A DNA stretch of 7,246 nt, taken from NCBI GenBank assembly GCA_027310505.1, contig DAIDAS010000351.1, forward strand, positions 1 to 7,246. Reading direction: 5' to 3'. The position numbers were made by a program, and so were the translations under genes. The DNA is from a bacterium. Its GTDB lineage: Bacteria; Pseudomonadota; Gammaproteobacteria; Burkholderiales; Methylophilaceae. Within the stretch, counting starts at the first letter, position 1; the number at the start of each line of letters is the position of its first letter. The notes under the pieces were generated by a model, which made no database searches, was not told where the DNA came from, and saw only the letters and a list, made by a program, of their open reading frames with translations. Below, piece by piece: positions 1 through 5,918 of the stretch.

Positions 1-122
1 GACGGGACGTGTTCGATTACATCGAGATGTTTTACAACCCAACACGACGACATGGTTACAACAACAGCCTGTCTCCGGTAGAGTTCGAAAGGCAGTATTT
101 CAGCAGGCTCGAAAGTGTCTAG
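1..122 (+). CDS. IS3-family transposase (OrfB), C-terminal fragment
   Basis: The frame beginning at base 3 is open from the window edge to a TAG at 120-122 and encodes 39 residues. It contains the FDYIEMFYNPTRRHG block followed by LSPVEFE. This is the conserved tail of the rve/DDE integrase core of IS3-family OrfB transposases, where a YIE-x-(F/Y)YN-x2-RRH block precedes an SP-x-(E/D)FE motif. The protein cuts and joins DNA ends during transposition. The catalytic acidic triad should lie upstream, outside the window. OrfB in this family is normally made by programmed frameshifting from OrfA, which cannot be examined here. The fragment is certainly partial at its 5' end; whether the whole gene is intact is unknown. 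Confidence 0.88.
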   Translation, partial: RDVFDYIEMFYNPTRRHGYNNSLSPVEFERQYFSRLESV

Positions 123-140
123 GGCAGGCGGGGCGATTCA
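115..140. repeat. Probable right terminal inverted repeat of the IS3-family element
   Basis: The segment ends in CA at 139-140 and overlaps the transposase stop (120-122). The outer bases read TGAATCGCCCCG on the minus strand. The IS3 family typically ends 5'-TG...CA-3'. The matching left repeat is outside the window, so the inner boundary is approximate. The last three bases, TCA, also form the in-frame TGA stop of the neighbouring minus-strand gene. Confidence 0.55.
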
Positions 141-353
141 GCCTTCAAACTTGCAGTTGTGGAATAACGCCAAGTTGAACATACCCCAATACCACTCAAA
201 GTTGCGAAACTCACAAGAGAGAAATACGCCATCAGTGTCACCACCGTCGATGTTAGCTGATTCGAAAGTGCAATAACGAAATATGGCATCGCGAGACAGC
301 AGGGCCTCTTTCACTTGCTTTGATTCGCTAAACGTTTCGCTAGCGTGCAACAT
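138..353 (-). pseudogene. Pentapeptide-repeat-like protein, 3'-truncated by the IS; probable first integron cassette
   Basis: A 71-residue frame runs from ATG at 353-351 to TGA at 140-138. Recurrent aromatic-Cys spacing is visible (YCTFES, LSCEF, NCKFEG), resembling right-handed beta-helix pentapeptide-repeat proteins; this family call is moderate. The frame stops abruptly after CKFEG, in the middle of a repeat-like unit, and its stop codon is made of the last three bases of the neighbouring IS. The original gene therefore continued into DNA now displaced by the element. The start lies only 12 bases inside the predicted cassette boundary (between 365 and 366), and the gene points away from the integrase, as the first gene of an integron array should. 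Any attC site would have been downstream and is not present. A separate solo gene that happens to sit here is the alternative. Confidence 0.6.
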
Positions 354-360
354 GAAGTGT

Positions 361-366
361 CCTAAC
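361..366 (-). other. Probable attI/cassette crossover core (GTTAGG on the minus strand)
   Basis: On the minus strand the sequence reads CTCAACGTTAGGACACTTC just before the truncated gene. Integron recombination cuts between G and TT in a GTTRRRY core; here the core reads GTTAGGA, which matches except at the last base. The cut would fall between plus-strand 366 (attI side) and 365 (cassette side). Supporting context is the divergent intI remnant about 115 bases away and a cassette-like gene starting 12 bases inside the boundary. The imperfect final base and the absence of a visible attC keep confidence moderate. Confidence 0.5.
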
Positions 367-480
367 GTTGAGTAGGCACCGATTCCGGTGCATAAGATTG
401 TTTTACGATGACTATAATCTGATCCATTATAATAATAACCGGTTGTTTATTAAAACTCTTGTAGAGCGCCGCCAAAAAAT
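366..480. promoter_or_regulatory. AT-rich attI / divergent promoter region between cassette and intI
   Basis: This is the gap between the predicted crossover point and the integrase start, where integrons carry attI, the integrase promoter and often the cassette promoter. Bases 401-460 contain only 15 G/C. TATAAT occurs on the plus strand at 413-418 and again at 428-433. The second lies within the perfect palindrome ATTATAAT (426-433), so a consensus -10 hexamer also exists on the minus strand. No convincing -35 hexamer sits 16-18 bases upstream of any of them, and no CTGT-N8-ACAG LexA-type site was seen. AACCGGTT at 437-444 is a further 8-bp palindrome. Promoter positions are therefore suggestions; the assignment as the attI region rests mainly on position. 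Confidence 0.45.
376..391. repeat. Perfect inverted repeat (6-bp arms, 4-nt loop) beside the crossover site
   Basis: GCACCG (376-381) and CGGTGC (386-391) are exact reverse complements separated by ATTC. The repeat begins 10 bases from the predicted recombination cut. It is not followed by a T-run on either strand, so it does not look like an intrinsic terminator. It may be part of attI architecture or a remnant of folded attC-like structure; neither is proven. Confidence 0.5.
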
Positions 481-1054
481 ATGGATCAGAAAAATACACC
501 GTCCCTGGTTCGGGCGCCCAGATTGCTTGATCAGGTGCGCGATAAAATACGTGTAAAGCATTACAGTATCAGGACAGAAACGCAATACCTGCAATGGATC
601 AGGCGGTTTATTCTGTACCACGGCAAGCGCCATCCGCGCGAGATGGGGGCGGGTGAGGTCGAATCGTTTCTGACGCATTTGGCGACTGTGGGCAAGGTTT
701 CGGCTTCTACGCAAAATCAGGCGCTTTCGGCGCTGCTGTTTCTTTACCGGGAGATTCTTGCGGTTGATTTGCCTTGGCTCGACAAAGTGATTCGTGCCAA
801 GAAGCCGCAAAGGTTGCCTACGGTGCTTTATTGCAGCGCGCGATGAAGAGGCGGTACTGGCTTCAGGTGTCGCCAAGGCGGCAACGCCGCATACCTTGCG
901 ACATTCATTCGCGACGCATTTGCTGCAGGGCGGTTATGATATCCGCACTGTGCAGGAACTTCTGGGGCATTCGGATGTGAGCACCACCATGATTTACACC
1001 CACGTTTTGAACAAGGGTGGCCGTGGCGTGGTCAGTCCGCTGGATCATTTATGA
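481..1054 (+). pseudogene. intI: Integron integrase IntI, inactivated by internal deletion and frameshift
   Basis: IntI is a tyrosine recombinase that moves gene cassettes by attI x attC recombination. The N-terminal part (ATG 481, about 115 codons) shows the IntI signature LLDQVRDKIRVKHYSIRTE, then WIRRFILYHGKRHPREMG and STQNQALSALLFLYRE, the SAM-like core-binding domain. The frame then runs into a TGA at 844-846. A short stretch encoding LQRAMKR follows in a second frame, and from about 850 a third frame gives ATPHTLRHSFATHLLQ, the LLGHSDVSTTMIYTH block with the nucleophilic Tyr (codon 995-997), and a normal end SPLDHL. Compared with class 1 IntI, roughly 120-140 central codons are missing. 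These include the first catalytic Arg, the Lys region and the integron-specific insertion. A 1-nt loss near 856-860 shifts the frame again. No active enzyme is expected. The stop overlaps the kinase start (ATGA). No strong Shine-Dalgarno sequence precedes 481. Confidence 0.92.
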
Positions 1055-2769
1055 GTTTACGATTTCGCCTTCATCTTTTGATTACTACGCTTTCGCTGGC
1101 TTTCATGCTGGCGGCGGGGTGGGTGATCGTCAACGATACCCGCGTTTCGATTCGTGAACGGGTCGAGGCGGCAACGCGCGTGACGGTGCAGTTGCTGGAT
1201 ACCGTGATTATCAGCTCTTATCAGAACCCGGAGTGGGGGTACACGCACGAGGTGCTGCGGAGCTTTTTGCAATCGCTGGGTTATGTGCGCAGCAACCATA
1301 TCACGCTGCACGACATGCAAGGCCGGTTGCTGTATGAATCGCCGCCTTCCAGATACCGTTCTGATGTGCGGCCGCCGCAGTGGTTCGTCAATATGGTCGA
1401 GCCCAAGCAGGAGGTGGTCAAGCGGCGTATCCGGTATGGCATGCTGGAGGTGGCGTCGGATTCTGCCGGTTCGATTCGTGAAGCATGGAGCGGCATGCTG
1501 CAATTGATGTGGATCGCGTTCGGGTTCTTTTTGCTGCTGAACGGCATGGTGTATTGGATGCTGGGTCGGTCGCTCAAGCCCGTGGGCAGCATACTTGGCG
1601 CCATCAATCGCATGGAGCAGGGGGATCTCACGGCTCGCCTGCCGCAATTCAACCTGCCCGAATTCACCCGCATCGGGCAGAACCTGAACCGCATGGCGGA
1701 GTCGCTGGAGACGAGCACCGAGGAAAATCGCCGCCTGGCGCTCATCGTCAAGCAGACCGGCGATGCCATCCTGATTCACGATCTGGATGGCAATATCTCG
1801 TTCTGGAACCCGGCGGCGGAGCGTTTGTTCGGCTATGAGCAGCAGGCCATCATCGGCAAGTCTGCGGCCCTGCTGGCGCCTCCGGGGCGCGAAGGGGAGC
1901 TCAGGCAGAACCTGGCGGCGATCGTCGAGCGTCGGCTGATCGAAAATTACGATACCCAGCGGGTGACGCGCGATGGTCGTGTGATCGACGTTTCGCTTTC
2001 GGCGGCGCCGATGATCGATCCGCATGATGGACGGGTGATCGGCGAGATTTGTACCATGCGGGACATCACCGAGCGCAAGCATGCCGAAGAAACCGAACGC
2101 AAGCTGGAAGAAAACCGCCAGCTTACCCACCTGATCCAGCGCCACATCGAGGATGAACGCCGCAGTCTGGCGCGCGAGTTGCACGACGAGTTGGGGCAAT
2201 ACGTCACCGCCGTCAAGACTTTTGCCGTGGCCATCGGCAACAAGGCGCGCGAGAAAATGCCGGATGTCGAAGCACACGCCCAGACCATTGCCGCGGCGGC
2301 CAACCACATCTACGACGGCATGCACAATATCATTCGCCAGCTCAGGCCGGGGGCGCTGGATAATTTGGGTTTGTCGGAAACATTGCGCGATTCGGTGGCC
2401 GAATGGCAGAGCCAGCACCCAGAGGTGCGGTTCAGCCTGAACTTTTCCGGTAAACTCAACTCTCTCGGTGAGACGCTCAACATCAACCTGTACCGCATCG
2501 TACAGGAATCAGTGACCAACGCCTTGCGCTACGCACAGGCCTCCACGCTGGATATCAGGTTGGAAGAACAGGAGAACGGCGATTTGCAACTCAGCATCAA
2601 GGATAACGGGGTCGGCATGAACATCTGCAACGTCGACCAATCGCAGCATTTTGGCCTGCTCGGCATGCGCGAGCGCATGCAGGCGCTGAATGGGACATTC
2701 AGCCTCGACTCGGCGCCGGGCGAGGGTACCTGCATCACGGTGACGGTGCCCGGAGGGATGCAGGCATGA
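1051..2769 (+). CDS. Membrane sensor histidine kinase, LapD/MoxY-like N-terminus, HAMP-PAS-HisKA_3-HATPase
   Basis: This 572-residue inner-membrane kinase should autophosphorylate on His and pass the phosphate to the adjacent regulator. A first membrane segment lies at about residues 7-28. A periplasmic domain follows to about 148 and includes WGYTHEVLR and ITLHDMQGRLLYESPP; it resembles the LapD/MoxY N-terminal sensor domain. A second membrane segment at about 150-172 leads to HAMP (about 172-225), then PAS (about 226-340, with FWNPAAERLFGY and a PAC-like MRDITERKHAEE). The dimerisation domain has the HisKA_3 motif ARELHDELGQ with phospho-acceptor His378. The ATPase domain has an N-box (QESVTNALRYA, Asn490), DNGVG (518-522) and GLLGMRER (535-542). 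All key residues are present. The start overlaps the intI remnant by ATGA and has only a weak GGA upstream, so translation may have been coupled to the integrase. The signal is unknown. MoxY/MxaY-like methanol sensing is possible, but no methanol genes are visible here. Confidence 0.9.
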   Translation: MSLRFRLHLLITTLSLAFMLAAGWVIVNDTRVSIRERVEAATRVTVQLLDTVIISSYQNPEWGYTHEVLRSFLQSLGYVRSNHITLHDMQGRLLYESPPSRYRSDVRPPQWFVNMVEPKQEVVKRRIRYGMLEVASDSAGSIREAWSGMLQLMWIAFGFFLLLNGMVYWMLGRSLKPVGSILGAINRMEQGDLTARLPQFNLPEFTRIGQNLNRMAESLETSTEENRRLALIVKQTGDAILIHDLDGNISFWNPAAERLFGYEQQAIIGKSAALLAPPGREGELRQNLAAIVERRLIENYDTQRVTRDGRVIDVSLSAAPMIDPHDGRVIGEICTMRDITERKHAEETERKLEENRQLTHLIQRHIEDERRSLARELHDELGQYVTAVKTFAVAIGNKAREKMPDVEAHAQTIAAAANHIYDGMHNIIRQLRPGALDNLGLSETLRDSVAEWQSQHPEVRFSLNFSGKLNSLGETLNINLYRIVQESVTNALRYAQASTLDIRLEEQENGDLQLSIKDNGVGMNICNVDQSQHFGLLGMRERMQALNGTFSLDSAPGEGTCITVTVPGGMQA

Positions 2770-3404
2770 GCACGATCAACGTCATGCTGGTAGATGACCA
2801 TGCCGTGGTGCGCATGGGCTTCAAGCTGCTGCTGGAATCCGCACCCGATATCAAAGTGGTAGCCGAGGCCGAGAGCGGCGAGCAGGCCATCAAGCTCTAC
2901 GGCGAGCACCATCCCGACGTGGTGGTGATGGACATTACCATGCCCGGCCTTGGCGGGCTGGAAGCGATCGAGCGTATTCTCGCCAGAGATAGTGCCGCCC
3001 GCCTGCTGGTGCTGTCGGCGCATGAGGATTCGGTGCACCCGAAACGCGTACTGAACGCCGGTGCGCTCGGCTACCTCACCAAGCGCAGCGCGCCTGAGGA
3101 ACTCATCAAGGCCATCCGCACCGTTGCCGGCCGCAAGATGTATCTCGAAGCCAATATCGCGCAGCAGATGGCGATTCAGCAGCTTTCCGGCGAGAAAAAT
3201 CCGGTGGATGTATTGTCGCCGCGCGAATTCGAAGTGTTTATGGCACTGGCACAGGGCAAATCCACCAACGAGATCGCCGAAACCCTGTGCCTGTCGCCAC
3301 GCACCATCGGTACGCACCTCTACAACATCAAGCAGAAGCTCAATGCGGGCAATCAGGCGGAAATTGCGCTGATCGCCATGCGGTCGGGCTTGATCGATCC
3401 CTAG
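2766..3404 (+). CDS. NarL/FixJ-family response regulator
   Basis: This 212-residue cytoplasmic transcription regulator is the evident partner of the preceding kinase, whose stop it overlaps by ATGA. GGAGG at 2752-2756 stands 9 nt before the ATG and supports this start. The receiver domain (about 1-122) shows the acidic pair Asp10/Asp11, phospho-acceptor Asp56 in VVVMDITMPG, Ser84 in VLSAHED and the conserved Lys106 in GYLTKRSAP. A short linker leads to a LuxR-type helix-turn-helix (about 148-208) with LSPREFEVFMALAQGKSTNEIA and TIGTHLYNIKQKL. Length and domain order are standard for the family. Its targets cannot be named; the convergent minus-strand operon immediately downstream is one candidate by proximity only. 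The stop is 3 nt from the stop of the convergent lipoprotein gene, with no terminator between them. Confidence 0.94.
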   Translation: MSTINVMLVDDHAVVRMGFKLLLESAPDIKVVAEAESGEQAIKLYGEHHPDVVVMDITMPGLGGLEAIERILARDSAARLLVLSAHEDSVHPKRVLNAGALGYLTKRSAPEELIKAIRTVAGRKMYLEANIAQQMAIQQLSGEKNPVDVLSPREFEVFMALAQGKSTNEIAETLCLSPRTIGTHLYNIKQKLNAGNQAEIALIAMRSGLIDP

Positions 3405-3407
3405 GCT

Positions 3408-4010
3408 TTAATTTGCGTGGTGGCGGGCGATATGCAGCCCGCCGACATTGGCGATTTCAACAATGGCAAGGTCGCCGCTGCGCACTTTGCCGAAATCAGG
3501 CGGTACCAGGAAATAGAGCTGCTTTTCGGTATGCCCCTGCAGGTTGCCGGCAGCAAGCTGCCAGTCGCGCCATTCTATCGGCGCAGGCAGGATGGTGGAA
3601 CCGTTCTGCAGGCTGCGTTCCAGCACGGCCTGCTTTTCCTGCCCGATAATCAGGTTGATGACTTCGACTGACACCAGCCGGCTGCTGGTAATGCTGGCGT
3701 TGCCGTTTTCCAGCTCCACATGGGTCGGCAACGGTTCGACGACCGCTTGCGTCTCTTGTGGGTCAGCGAATTGCATGGTCAGGAATTTGCCCAGATACGG
3801 ATCGGGTTCCGTATTCATCAGGTCGATGTGGCGCGGCTCCTGTTCCTTGCGCAACTGCTCGTCGACCATGTCGCCGACGACCTTGTCGGCCATCCGCGTG
3901 GCGATGGAAGAAGCGATCTGCTGGGCGATCGGTCCGCCGGCACAGCCTGGCAGCATCGTTGCAATCAGCAGTGCGAATACTGTCGGCAGACTGTGATGCC
4001 AGCGGGACAT
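3408..4010 (-). CDS. Predicted outer-membrane lipoprotein, unknown function
   Basis: The protein has 200 residues when read from ATG at 4010-4008. A longer frame exists up to 4133 but lies inside the preceding gene and would put 41 residues before the signal peptide. The chosen start gives a classic lipoprotein signal: SRWHH, a hydrophobic stretch VFALLIATML, then the lipobox LPGC with Cys23. Residue +2 is Ala rather than Asp, which favours outer-membrane sorting. The mature part begins with a Gly/Ala-rich and then amphipathic segment (about 24-58), followed by a likely soluble domain with DPYLGKFLTMQF and, near the end, LYFLVPPDFGKVRSGDLAIVEIANVGG. I do not recognise the family. It is the last gene of the minus-strand set, starting 2 nt after the stop of the flavin-binding gene, with only a weak GAAAG upstream, which suggests translational coupling. 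Confidence 0.8.
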   Translation of the reverse strand: MSRWHHSLPTVFALLIATMLPGCAGGPIAQQIASSIATRMADKVVGDMVDEQLRKEQEPRHIDLMNTEPDPYLGKFLTMQFADPQETQAVVEPLPTHVELENGNASITSSRLVSVEVINLIIGQEKQAVLERSLQNGSTILPAPIEWRDWQLAAGNLQGHTEKQLYFLVPPDFGKVRSGDLAIVEIANVGGLHIARHHAN

Positions 4011-4012
4011 GG

Positions 4013-4642
4013 TTACTTTCGGTTGATGGCCGCCGCCGGATCGCCATCGGTTCCGGCCAGGTGAGCGTCTCGCGCCGGCAGCACATCGGCCACCAGAGCC
4101 AAGCTTTTCCAGGGCGTGGCGGGCGTTTCGCAATGGGCCCCGGGAACAAAGGCGGATTCTTCGACCAACTGCATTTTGTGGATGTAACGCGGGCAGTTGG
4201 GGAACACCTCGCGTACCGCGACGCGGATGATCATTTGCGCTTCGGGGTATTCTGCCAGCAGCGGGTCGTGGTGGTCGATCGTGGCGATACCGTTGACGCG
4301 TAGGCGCGACTGGCGCTCGAAATCGATGAACAGCATGCCAACGTTGGGATTGACCAGCACGTTGCCGGCGGACATGTACATGCCGTTGCCGTCATAGATC
4401 GGAAATGCCAGCGTTTTCTCGTCCATAACGCGCACGAAGCCGCGCTGGCCGCCCTTGTAAGAGCAGTTGGCTTGCCCCGCGCCATCCACGGTGGCGAGAA
4501 AGAACATGTTCTTGTCGGCAATATAGGCCTGGTCTTCCGGGCTGATGACGGGCTGGATGATGGTTTCCTGCAGACGGTCGGCCAGTTTGCGTGTATCGAA
4601 CCGATCCTGCAGGGCACGCTGCTCTTCGTGGAACAAATTCAT
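4013..4642 (-). CDS. Pyridoxamine 5'-phosphate oxidase-like FMN-binding protein
   Basis: This cytoplasmic protein of 209 residues (from the ATG) has the split-barrel flavin-binding fold related to PNPOx (predicted flavin-nucleotide-binding proteins of the COG3576 type). Visible landmarks are DKNMFFLATVDGAGQANCSYKGG (about 43-65, written here only as a landmark range with key residues Phe48, Thr51 and Ser61), GFVRV, LAFPIYDGNGMYMSAGNV and a terminal FPNCPRYIHKM (147-157). Such proteins bind FMN or related flavins; many have no known substrate, and true vitamin B6 synthesis is not implied. The ATG overlaps the SpoIIAA-like stop (ATGA). GGAG (4647-4644) lies only 1 nt from that ATG but 7 nt from an in-frame TTG at codon 3 (4636-4634), which may be the real start. 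The gene sits in the middle of the Rieske operon, so a redox role alongside the oxygenase is possible but unproven. Confidence 0.84.
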   Translation of the reverse strand: MNLFHEEQRALQDRFDTRKLADRLQETIIQPVISPEDQAYIADKNMFFLATVDGAGQANCSYKGGQRGFVRVMDEKTLAFPIYDGNGMYMSAGNVLVNPNVGMLFIDFERQSRLRVNGIATIDHHDPLLAEYPEAQMIIRVAVREVFPNCPRYIHKMQLVEESAFVPGAHCETPATPWKSLALVADVLPARDAHLAGTDGDPAAAINRK

Positions 4643-4989
4643 TCTCCTTTTAGCCAGCTGAGTGCCGGATCGTAGTCTTCAAACACCTGCATGTCGGCTT
4701 CGGTGAACAGGCGGGTCAGCCATGCGCTCCATTCCTGCCATTCGCTGCCGGTGACCAGGGCGATGCGCTCGAAATCCCTGGCATGTTGCCGCGTGAAGCG
4801 GATTTCTTCCCAGGCGACGTCGAGGGTGAAGCTCACCATGTCGCGCAGGTCAACCAGCAGGTTTGCGCTGCCCTGGAACCTGAGCGCGTGGTCGACGGCA
4901 TTTTCCAGTTCATGGAAATCCTTCAGGGTGAATTCGCCCAGTACCACGGCAATGACCAGTTCCGGCGCTTTATTGTTGATTGTAATCAT
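4639..4989 (-). CDS. SpoIIAA-like (STAS/SEC14-type) small protein
   Basis: The protein has 116 residues. The frame is open further upstream to 5070, but the start at 4989-4987 is chosen because AAGGAG (5001-4996) sits 6 nt before it and because the family begins with a short beta strand such as MITI. The pattern of an N-terminal strand pair (LVIAVVLGEFT), a helix (DFHELENAVDHAL), the strand LLVDLRDM (44-51) and a later IALVTGSEW strand-turn, ending in FEDYDPALSWL, fits the SpoIIAA-like/DUF3478 family. Proteins of this type adopt a STAS-like or CRAL-TRIO-like fold; their function is mostly unknown, with lipid or protein-partner binding proposed. It follows the transporter gene by 16 nt and overlaps the flavin-binding gene by 4 nt, so it is firmly inside the operon. 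It is cytoplasmic, with no signal peptide or membrane segment. Confidence 0.82.
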   Translation of the reverse strand: MITINNKAPELVIAVVLGEFTLKDFHELENAVDHALRFQGSANLLVDLRDMVSFTLDVAWEEIRFTRQHARDFERIALVTGSEWQEWSAWLTRLFTEADMQVFEDYDPALSWLKGE

Positions 4990-5001
4990 GAAAAACTCCT
5001 T
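4990..5001 (-). promoter_or_regulatory. Strong ribosome binding site of the SpoIIAA-like gene
   Basis: AAGGAG on the minus strand (5001-4996) is followed by a 6-nt spacer and ATG at 4989. It decides the start against the longer frame reaching 5070, which would overlap the transporter gene. Confidence 0.75.
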
Positions 5002-5005
5002 TTGC

Positions 5006-5887
5006 TCATAGTGTAGGCGCTTGGACGGATTTGTCAAAACCCATCCTGCCGCGCAGGCTGAGAATGCCACTGACGACGATCAGGATGATGCCTGCCCAGC
5101 CCGCGGGCGAAAGTGTTTCATCCCACAGCAAGATGCCGAGCAGGCTGGACAGGATGACCGTGCTGTAGGCCAGGCTACCCGCCACTAGTGGATCGCCCTT
5201 GCGATAAGCGCGCGTCATCGCCAGTTGTGCCAGGGTGGCGCAACCCCCCATGGCTGAGAGCAGCAGCAGGTCTTCCAGCGTAATCGCATGAAACTGGTGA
5301 ATCAGCATCCACAAGCCGCTGCCGATGGTGCATACCAGCGTGAAGTAAAACACCGTTCGCCATTCAGGCTCGCCCATACGTCCAAGTTGCGTGACCTGCA
5401 AATACACGATGCCCGCGAGTAGCCCCGAGATCAACCCCAGCAGTGCAGGCAGCCAGGTGCCGGCGGAGAAGCTGGGTTGCAGCAATAGCGCTACTCCGAC
5501 AAAGCCGATGACGATGGCGAGCAGCAGGGTGGGCTTGGCCTCGCCGCGCAGGTATATCAAGGTCAGCGCCGCCAGAAACAGCGGCGAGGTGTAATTGAGC
5601 GTGACGGCTGTTGCCAGTGGCAGCTCGGTGATGGCGTAGAAGTAGAGGGCGAGCGACGCAAAACCCAGCAGGCTGCGTGACAGGTGCAGTTGCCAGCGGT
5701 GCGTGGCCAGCTTTTTGCCGTTGCTGCGGGTGAGGATGAAGATCGTGATCAGCCCGAATAGCGAGCGGTAGAACACCAGTTCGTTGCTGGATAGTGTTTG
5801 CGCGCCGATCTTCACCAGTGCGCCCATGCAGGCGAAAAACAGGCCTGCGACCAGCATCCAGAGATTGCCGGCGGCAGAGGGCTTCAT
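5006..5887 (-). CDS. EamA/DMT-superfamily transporter
   Basis: This 293-residue inner-membrane protein carries two tandem EamA domains with about ten predicted membrane helices. The first half (about 8-138) shows FYRSLFGL, LYFYAITELPLATAV and NYTSPLFLAAL. The second half (about 148-280) shows ATLAQLAMTRAYRKGDP, SLAYSTVILSSLLG and LWDE, typical motifs of drug/metabolite exporters of the RhaT/EamA type. Length matches the family. Members export or import small metabolites such as amino acids, nucleobases or carboxylates; the substrate cannot be predicted. The gene starts 29 nt after the Rieske stop and ends 16 nt before the SpoIIAA-like start. The ATG at 5887-5885 has no purine-rich Shine-Dalgarno just upstream, and an inverted repeat (5897-5918) occupies the leader, so expression may depend on readthrough or coupling from the oxygenase gene. 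Met11 is an alternative start but also lacks a good site. Confidence 0.9.
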   Translation of the reverse strand: MKPSAAGNLWMLVAGLFFACMGALVKIGAQTLSSNELVFYRSLFGLITIFILTRSNGKKLATHRWQLHLSRSLLGFASLALYFYAITELPLATAVTLNYTSPLFLAALTLIYLRGEAKPTLLLAIVIGFVGVALLLQPSFSAGTWLPALLGLISGLLAGIVYLQVTQLGRMGEPEWRTVFYFTLVCTIGSGLWMLIHQFHAITLEDLLLLSAMGGCATLAQLAMTRAYRKGDPLVAGSLAYSTVILSSLLGILLWDETLSPAGWAGIILIVVSGILSLRGRMGFDKSVQAPTL

Positions 5888-5896
5888 GAGCGGGTA

Positions 5897-5918
5897 AACG
5901 GGATTTTCTTTTCCCGTT
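5897..5918. repeat. Inverted repeat between the Rieske and transporter genes
   Basis: AACGGGA (5897-5903) and TCCCGTT (5912-5918) are exact reverse complements around an 8-nt pyrimidine/purine loop. The repeat overlaps the Rieske stop codon (5919-5917) and ends 9 bases before the transporter start. In the minus-strand transcript the stem is followed by UACCC rather than a U-run, so it is not a standard intrinsic terminator. An mRNA-processing or attenuating hairpin is possible. Confidence 0.5.

Larger units (their letters stand above)
1..140 (+). mobile_element. Right end of an IS3-family insertion sequence (continues beyond the left edge)
   Basis: The stretch contains the C-terminal end of an IS3-type transposase followed by a terminus of the expected form. 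The element most likely ends at 140. Read inward from there on the minus strand, the sequence begins TGAATCGCCCCG and later includes AGACAC. It therefore starts with TG and is C-rich, as IS3-family inverted repeats usually are, and the transposase stop lies inside this terminal stretch, also common in the family. The left end, the first reading frame and the target duplication lie outside the window, so the terminus is inferred from one side only. Insertion here truncates the minus-strand gene next to it. Confidence 0.72.

Noticed and set aside
354..480. LexA-controlled integrase promoter
   Set aside because: No CTGT-N8-ACAG-like site was found by eye in the region, so SOS control is not supported.
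368..556. A 62-codon plus-strand frame across the attI region
   Set aside because: It overlaps the start of intI in another frame, spans the AT-rich regulatory region and shows no family features.
427..876. A 149-codon minus-strand open frame opposite intI
   Set aside because: It is antisense to the clearly recognisable integrase N-terminus and has no domain signature.
1057..2418. A 453-codon minus-strand open frame opposite the sensor kinase
   Set aside because: It is a shadow of the kinase gene; the translation is rich in His, Arg and Gln with no family resemblance.
4011..4133. N-terminal extension of the lipoprotein gene up to the first ATG
   Set aside because: It would lie within the PNPOx-like coding region and place an Arg/Gly-rich 41-residue tail ahead of a standard lipoprotein signal peptide.
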